Source of the DNA: SYFY01 sp031385325
GTDB taxonomy: Bacteria > Pseudomonadota > Gammaproteobacteria > Pseudomonadales > Azotimanducaceae
Length of the DNA stretch: 56,926 bases
Assembly: GCA_031385325.1 (NCBI GenBank)
Contig: JANNBJ010000017.1
Coordinates: 1 to 56,926, forward strand
Direction of reading: 5' to 3'
The notes beneath the pieces are model-generated. The model made no database searches. It was not told the origin of the DNA and saw only the letters and a program-made list of their open reading frames with translations. A program made the position numbers and the translations under genes. Shown here piece after piece: positions 51,911-56,926 of this stretch; within the stretch, counting starts at the first letter, position 1, and the number at the start of each line of letters is the position of its first letter.

Positions 51911-53143
51911 ATGGACGCAGGCGTTCGCAGCTACCTGATCGTCACAGTGGGCTATTGGGCGTTTACGCTTACCGATGGTGCGCTTCGCATGCTGGTGGTC
52001 CTGCACTTCCATCAGCTGGGTTATTCGCCAATCGAAGTCGCGATGCTCTTTCTGTTCTACGAGTTCTTCGGCATTGTCACGAACCTGTATGGCGGTTGGC
52101 TGGGTGCTCGCATCGGATTGAATCGAACCATGCATATCGGCATGGCGATGCAGATCATGGCGTTGTTGATGCTGACGGTCCCCGTGGGTTGGCTCTCCAT
52201 TCCGCTGGTGATGACTGCACAGGCGCTATCGGGCATGGCCAAGGACCTCAACAAGATGTCGGCCAAGGGGAGCGTCAAGCTGCTGGTTGGTGATGACGAT
52301 GGTTCGCGCCTCCTGAAATTTGTTTCCGTGTTGACAGGATCGAAAAATGCGCTGAAAGGTGCTGGCTTTTTTGTTGGCTCCGTGTTGCTGGCGGTGAGCG
52401 GTTTTCAGGGTGCCCTTTGGACCCTGGCTGCATTGCTCACTGTCGTGTTCGTACTGGCGCTCATCCTGCTGAGTACTGACATCGGCAAGCGCAGGAACAA
52501 GCCGAAATTTACGGAGATGTTTGCGCGAAAGCGCGAAATCAACTGGCTGGCGGGCGCCAGACTGTTTCTGTTCGGCGCTCGTGATGTCTGGTTCGTGGTG
52601 GGCTTGCCGGTGTTCTTGAGTAGTGTTCTGGGCTGGAATTTCATGGCGGTCGGCGCGTTTCTCGCCATGTGGATCATCGGTTATGGCGTGATCCAGGGTC
52701 TTGCACCACATGTGCTGCAGCCTCGAGCGAGCAGTCAGTCGCCTGGTGGATCCGCTGCTCGACACTGGGGCGCAATACTGCTGGTAGTCACCACTGTCAT
52801 CGCCTGGACGCTCGGTCAGGATGGTGATCCGCAGACCATCGTGGTTGCAGGGTTGCTGGTCTTTGGCGTTGTCTTTGCGATCAACTCGGCGTTGCACTCG
52901 TATCTGGTGCTGGCCTATGCAGATGCGGACGATGTTTCGATGAATGTGGGTTTCTATTACATGGCCAATGCTGCAGGGCGTCTGCTGGGTACCCTTTTAT
53001 CGGGTGTGCTCTACCAGACTGCAGGACTGGCCGGCTGTCTGTGGGCAGCTGCGATCATGGTGGGTCTTGCCTTGTTGATGTCGCTGCCACTGCCTGAGGT
53101 CAACAGCGGGATTCGATTAACTGGAATCAATGCTTCCGACTGA
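51911..53143 (+). CDS. arsJ: Organoarsenical efflux MFS transporter ArsJ
   Basis: Inner-membrane carrier that exports 1-arseno-3-phosphoglycerate, which then breaks down to arsenate outside. VGYWAFTLTDGALRMLVVLH and FYEFFGIVTNLYGGWLGARIG are characteristic of ArsJ, as are GMAKDLNKMSAKGSVK and FVSVLTGSKNALKGAGFFVG. About 12 hydrophobic segments, 410 residues. ATG at 51911 gives the standard MDAGVRSYLIVTVGYW start. No arsR, arsB or arsC accompanies the pair here. Confidence 0.95.
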   Translation: MDAGVRSYLIVTVGYWAFTLTDGALRMLVVLHFHQLGYSPIEVAMLFLFYEFFGIVTNLYGGWLGARIGLNRTMHIGMAMQIMALLMLTVPVGWLSIPLVMTAQALSGMAKDLNKMSAKGSVKLLVGDDDGSRLLKFVSVLTGSKNALKGAGFFVGSVLLAVSGFQGALWTLAALLTVVFVLALILLSTDIGKRRNKPKFTEMFARKREINWLAGARLFLFGARDVWFVVGLPVFLSSVLGWNFMAVGAFLAMWIIGYGVIQGLAPHVLQPRASSQSPGGSAARHWGAILLVVTTVIAWTLGQDGDPQTIVVAGLLVFGVVFAINSALHSYLVLAYADADDVSMNVGFYYMANAAGRLLGTLLSGVLYQTAGLAGCLWAAAIMVGLALLMSLPLPEVNSGIRLTGINASD

Positions 53144-53193
53144 TGCCTGTCAGTAGGTGTATTCCGGGGCGGGACCATATTCCCAGACCATAG

Positions 53194-53808
53194 ATGGCAC
53201 ACAAACAGGCCATCATCGTGGCGGCCGCGCACGGTGCGTTTCTGGCCACTGGCTATTCTGTGGCGTCGGTGAACCACATCGCTGCTGACGCCGGCGTATC
53301 GATCAAGACCCTCTATCGACACTTCAGCAGTAAGGAAGACCTGTTCGACGCGGTCATCCAGTCTGCCTGCAGTGACGCGAGAGCAGCAGGGCAATCCCAG
53401 GCCGACGACACGGACCCCGACTGGTATGCGTTGGCACCTGCGACTGCGTTGCGCGAGGCGGGTGCGGCCTATCTGCACCACGTGTTGTCACCGGATCAAC
53501 TGGGGTTGTACCGGGTGGTCATCGCGGACGCCTGGCGCATTCCGGATCTGGGAACTCGCTACGCCGAGGCCACACTGCGTGTGGCAGAAACGTTGTTTGT
53601 CGGTTACGTAGACGTCTGGGCGGACAAAGCTGGCTGGAAGATCACCGACAAACGTCAGGCGGCTAGGCTTTTTTGCGGGCTCCTGCGCATGCAGATTTTT
53701 GAGGTGACGCTGTTTGGAATGGCGACGCCGTCTGCGGACGAGATCGCGAGCTGTGCGGAACGCGCTGCGCAACGCATGCTGACGCTGCTGGAACAGGGCG
53801 ACTGCTGA
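53194..53808 (+). CDS. TetR family transcriptional regulator
   Basis: N-terminal TetR helix-turn-helix: AAAHGAFLATGYSVASVNHI, then AADAGVSIKTLYRHFSSKEDLF. The remaining 150 residues are helical and variable (AEATLRVAETLFVGYVD), forming the ligand and dimer domain. 204 residues, normal length. It begins 50 bp after arsJ on the same strand, so it may be co-transcribed, but TetR proteins are not the usual arsenic sensors and its target is unknown. The roughly 225 bp after it are non-coding with no identified structure. Confidence 0.9.
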   Translation: MAHKQAIIVAAAHGAFLATGYSVASVNHIAADAGVSIKTLYRHFSSKEDLFDAVIQSACSDARAAGQSQADDTDPDWYALAPATALREAGAAYLHHVLSPDQLGLYRVVIADAWRIPDLGTRYAEATLRVAETLFVGYVDVWADKAGWKITDKRQAARLFCGLLRMQIFEVTLFGMATPSADEIASCAERAAQRMLTLLEQGDC

Positions 53809-54034
53809 CTCAAAGCGGGGTCGGGCGGCCTTTCGCCGAGGTGTGTTCTCGTTTTCCCTTAAGTGCTTGAGCTCCGTGTAACCGAACATCACCGTGCGGA
53901 TGAAGACTGGCAAGCAGACTAGTTACTGCAGCGTGATTCGAACGCGAGAGAGGAAAGTGGCCTGTGTTTGCTTGGTACGTGGATCGAGCGCCCCGCTGTT
54001 CGAGCGCAACTCCGGCTCGTTTGGCGATACACGT

Positions 54035-55531
54035 TCAGTTGTTTGCAATCAGCTTGGCAATCACAGATCTTATTTCCGTCGATTGATAATAGTGACTGTG
54101 CACCATTCGCGTATCGGTCAGTGCAGCCTCGATCTGCGACTTGATGGCAAAAGGATCGTGACTGACGATGCCTCTTAATATGCTCGCACCACTACTGCTG
54201 CCAAACTCTTTCGACAGCTCAGCAGACTCGGCTCGCATTGCATCGTTCAACGGCACTAGCTCTGTCACGCCAGGAGGCGTGTTGGAGACGGACACGAAGG
54301 ACCCTCGATCTATACCAAACGCGGCTTTGAGCATGAGCGAGGGCAGGCTCACCCACGCCAGGCCAGCCGCAAAGACGGCGAGCAGGTATTTGCACCATTC
54401 CCATAGCCATTTCGGCAAGGTAACAAGCAGGGTGATGAACCCGATCAACATGAGTGGCAACGCGACACACGCGATCAGCACGGCCAATGCCATCCATTGC
54501 AAGGGCGGCACGGGGATGAGCTGCATGAAGCTTGCAATCTTTTGTGCCCGCTCACTCTGCACGTCCCCACGCGCCATTGGGCGCGGGCTCGAATTGCGAA
54601 CCCATTGAGCGGATGCACTGCCTTGGTTCGCGAGATTGTCATACAGCAGTTTCATCAGCACGTATGCCCCGGTGCGCTGATAGGTGCGCCACTCACGCCC
54701 CGCAGGTGGACTGCGCGGCGTGACTGCAAAGGAGACAGTTTTCTCGGCTTTCAGGAATTGTTGGATGAACTTGCGAGGCTGACGAATAATATCCCTGGCG
54801 TTGATCAAACCGCGAATGGCTTCATCTTCTTCGAATGCAAAGGCATGCGCATGGCCGCTGCCATACACAGACCAACGCCGGCTGGAAGGGAGCGGGCGAA
54901 GGATCTCCAGAAACATGGCCGCAAGTACCGCGACAATTCCCGCAAGCAGGTAAGCCCTCTCATCACCACTGCGGATCACAAACTGCCAGATACCAACTGT
55001 CAGCACAGCAGTCATTGCCGACCAATTCAGCCATGGAAAATTGAACGAGATACCTCTGGTAAAGCTCAGTACTGGCGTTCCCAGCGTGATGACCGCACCC
55101 AACTTGTTCGGCAGTTGATCCAATTCCCCCAAGGCATTGGTCACTACATTGCCACCATGCGAGTGTGCGATCAGCTGGTAACTTTTTATCGCTGGGTCAT
55201 TCTCAAGATCGGTAAGCAGGGCTGCCAGGGCGCGGCCACCGCTACGGCGCTCCGACTCAAGATTTGAGCCTGTCCATGCAAAGATCTCACGGTGTCCGTT
55301 GAACCCCGCCCAACAGCGTGCAGCGGAGCCATTCTCAGCCAGGAGCGCATCCAGCCTGGTGCAAAACGCGCTTCCCGGTTGCCACCAATCCACTTTGTCG
55401 TGCTTAAACTCGTTAGCAAAGGTGCCGTGAATCAGCAGTACAGGATCCGACGCTGACACCGGAGTCTTCGTTGGCTGCGGTGCCGGTCGAGGGTTGAGGG
55501 GCGGCCGCGATGACTGAATGGTGATGCCCAT
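54035..55531 (-). CDS. Membrane-associated alpha/beta hydrolase (lipase-like)
   Basis: VSASDPVLLIHGTFANEF is the oxyanion-loop strand and YQLIAHSHGGNVVTNAL the nucleophile elbow (HSHGG), followed by VITLGTPVLSF, as in lipase class 3 relatives. After the catalytic part come two hydrophobic hairpins: LTVGIWQFVIRSGD with AYLLAGIVAVLAAMFLEIL near residue 190, and WMALAVLIACVALPLMLIG with LVTLPKWLWEWCKYLLAVF near residue 350. The last 90 residues look cytosolic. The ATG at 55531 was chosen; a GTG two codons up is possible. 498 residues. Not in an operon with its neighbours. Substrate unknown. Confidence 0.75.
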   Translation of the reverse strand: MGITIQSSRPPLNPRPAPQPTKTPVSASDPVLLIHGTFANEFKHDKVDWWQPGSAFCTRLDALLAENGSAARCWAGFNGHREIFAWTGSNLESERRSGGRALAALLTDLENDPAIKSYQLIAHSHGGNVVTNALGELDQLPNKLGAVITLGTPVLSFTRGISFNFPWLNWSAMTAVLTVGIWQFVIRSGDERAYLLAGIVAVLAAMFLEILRPLPSSRRWSVYGSGHAHAFAFEEDEAIRGLINARDIIRQPRKFIQQFLKAEKTVSFAVTPRSPPAGREWRTYQRTGAYVLMKLLYDNLANQGSASAQWVRNSSPRPMARGDVQSERAQKIASFMQLIPVPPLQWMALAVLIACVALPLMLIGFITLLVTLPKWLWEWCKYLLAVFAAGLAWVSLPSLMLKAAFGIDRGSFVSVSNTPPGVTELVPLNDAMRAESAELSKEFGSSSGASILRGIVSHDPFAIKSQIEAALTDTRMVHSHYYQSTEIRSVIAKLIANN

Positions 55532-56027
55532 GAGCACAAAATGTTACCCCACCGCTCAGTTGGTCGCCAGTTGGTGCACCTATCCGCCCCCTGCAGCCGC
55601 TCGCTCATACCCTGCTGTTGGAGGTGTAGCGTTACCGGTCCTCTGATGGCTTGAGCAGCCGGCCAGAGTTTCTCGCAAGCTCTGGGTCAGAACAACGTGG
55701 CTTCTACGGTATCTGAAGCTACCTACAGATCAGTAAGTACGTCTGTGGTCCTCGAAGACCTCACCGATCTTCACGAGTTGAAACAGAGCACGAGAAGGCA
55801 ATTTCGGACGTTGCCTGGGCAGCACACTCGAATTCGCTCGTTGACGCAACAGCAACGGGCGCCAACGAGTCTACTGCGGGGCAGTGTTCGATCGCGTGTA
55901 GACGCGTTCTCCCGCAATCCAGGTCGAGGATAGAAGATATAGACGCCCCCTTCTTGACTTGAGATCTGCCATCGAAGATGGATATCTCAAGTGGTTGATC
56001 GGCCACGAGAACAATCAGGAGGCGTCT
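55532..56027. other. Non-coding stretch before the IS110 transposase
   Basis: No convincing gene. A 78-residue frame at 55697-55933 on the plus strand lacks a recognisable family. The part from about 55933 is probably the IS110 left end: GAAGATATAGACG recurs near 35580. CAATCAGGAGGCGTCT just before 56028 supplies a strong ribosome site (AGGAGG) for the transposase. Confidence 0.45.
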
Positions 56028-56926
56028 ATGAACGAGAATGTAGTGTGTGTTGGGATCGATGTCGATGACGTGCAGTACCACGGTTTGGCATTGGATCGGC
56101 GGACCGGAGAGGTTTTGAGTTTTCAATGTCGTCCGACCCTGAAGGGACTTGTTGGACAGCTGGTGAAGGTGCGTAAACACTTTGGCGGTGCTGCGCTGAA
56201 GGTTTGTTGCGAAGCTTCGTATGTAGGCTTCTCACTGCAGCGCGATCTGCAGGACCATGGTTATGTGTGCGAAGTGGTATCGCCATCGAGCATTCCGCGG
56301 CGAGCGGACAAGTCGGTGAAGACGGATCGGATTGATGCGGCGGAACTGGCGGAGTTCTATGCGAACGGTCTATTGACGATTGTTACGCCACCGGATGCGG
56401 AGGTTGAACAGGATCGGGATCTGTTGCGCTCGCGGCACCGGTTGATCCAGCAGCAGGGAGATCTGCGACGGCATATTCAATCGCTGCTGCGGCGCAACGG
56501 GTTGCACTACAAGGCCGAGTGCGCCAGCAAGACGCACTGGCGTACACATCTCTATGGTTGGATGGAAAGGACGATAGAGGGATGTACGGGCAGTCTGAAG
56601 GTGAACCTGTCGCTGTTGTTCAGACAGCTGAAGAACCTGGATGAGATCCTGGTTGCTTATGGTGTGGAAGTCGAAGCTCTGGCGGTGGCACCGAGATATG
56701 AGGAACCGGTCAAGGCGCTGACTTGCTTCTTCTATCGGAAGGGGGCGTCAAGAACCTGTTTGCGTTGACGATGATGACCGAGATCGGTGATGTGAAGCGG
56801 TTCGCGCATCTTCCCCATTTGGGTCAGTTGGTCTCGTGGGCTGGCATGGATGTTCGGGAGTACGCATCGGGCGGTAAGTCGAACCGACTGGGGATCACAC
56901 GGCAGGGCATCGATACCTGCGCACGG
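56028..56926 (+). pseudogene. IS110-family transposase, frameshifted, 3' end outside window
   Basis: DEDD/RuvC-type transposase. VCVGIDVDDVQYHGLALD holds the first acidic residue, VCCEASYVGFSLQRDLQDHG the Glu region, and KTDRIDAAELAEFYANG the paired Asp. The first frame stops at 56766. The C-terminal transposase_20 part continues in another frame: VKNLFALTMMTEIGDVKRFA, LVSWAGMDVREYASGGKSNR, up to the window edge. One extra G in the G5 run at 56741-56745 would restore the frame, though FYRK just before it is also unlike the family. ATG at 56028 with AGGAGG upstream. Either a dead copy or a sequencing error. Confidence 0.85.

Noticed and set aside
55697..55933. 78-codon plus-strand frame before the IS110 transposase
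   Set aside because: No ribosome site, no family and composition unlike neighbouring genes.
1..56926. tRNA and rRNA genes
   Set aside because: No cloverleaf-like or rRNA-like sequence was noticed by eye; a covariance search was not possible here.

Overview
The window looks like a gammaproteobacterial chromosome segment of moderately high GC. The main evidence is gene order. A zapB-like gene, zapA, 6S RNA and fau lie together on the minus strand, next to a ygfB-pepP-ubiH-type hydroxylase-gcvT-gcvH-gcvP series on the plus strand. An rppH-ptsP pair and lgt follow. These arrangements are classic for Gammaproteobacteria. The species cannot be named from the sequence.

Layout. (1) 1-14.2 kb is dense core housekeeping: a partial alpha/beta hydrolase, a GlcD-type FAD oxidase, rpiA, ilvA, def, fau, 6S RNA (a non-coding gene at about 5750-5943), zapA, a zapB-like coiled coil, ygfB, pepP, a UbiH-family hydroxylase and a complete two-subunit-P glycine cleavage operon. 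(2) 14.2-25 kb is mixed: a frameshifted DUF4143 ATPase behind a large palindrome that runs into its start codon, a DUF255 thioredoxin-fold protein, rppH, ptsP, an MFS transporter, an atypical SDR, an NRDE protein, lgt and an AraC regulator. (3) 25-33.2 kb is catabolic: a CocE-type hydrolase, an S9 peptidase, and an operon of two atypical SDRs, a DsbA-fold isomerase and an enoyl-CoA hydratase, divergent from an HxlR regulator with two palindromic repeats between them. (4) 33.4-42 kb is a decayed accessory zone: a 169-bp MITE-like palindrome, a frameshifted TauD-type dioxygenase, short tandem repeats, an IS110-type end remnant, fragments of a nucleotidyltransferase-like gene, an amidohydrolase and a beta-lactamase-type gene, and a Fic gene cut by a complete IS21-family element (38847-41174, 5-bp target duplication ACTGC). 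(5) 42.4-50.8 kb is a convergent sugar-oxidation island: two GMC oxidoreductases each paired with a gluconate-2-dehydrogenase-subunit-3-type partner, two DUF1080 proteins, a sugar isomerase/epimerase-fold protein and a NupG-type transporter. (6) 50.9-53.8 kb holds an ArsJ-type arsenate detoxification pair (GAPDH and arsJ) and a TetR regulator. (7) The right edge has a membrane-associated lipase-like protein and an IS110-family transposase that is frameshifted and leaves the window.

The most interesting candidate system is region 5. Its gene content fits uptake of glycosides, oxidation at C3 of the sugar by GMC/small-subunit enzymes, and cleavage of the 3-keto-glycoside by DUF1080 and TIM-barrel proteins. 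Function is inferred from families and neighbourhood only.

Frameshifts in at least five genes, several at homopolymer runs, are confined to accessory genes, while more than 30 core and metabolic reading frames are intact. That favours real gene decay, but base-calling errors cannot be excluded from sequence alone.
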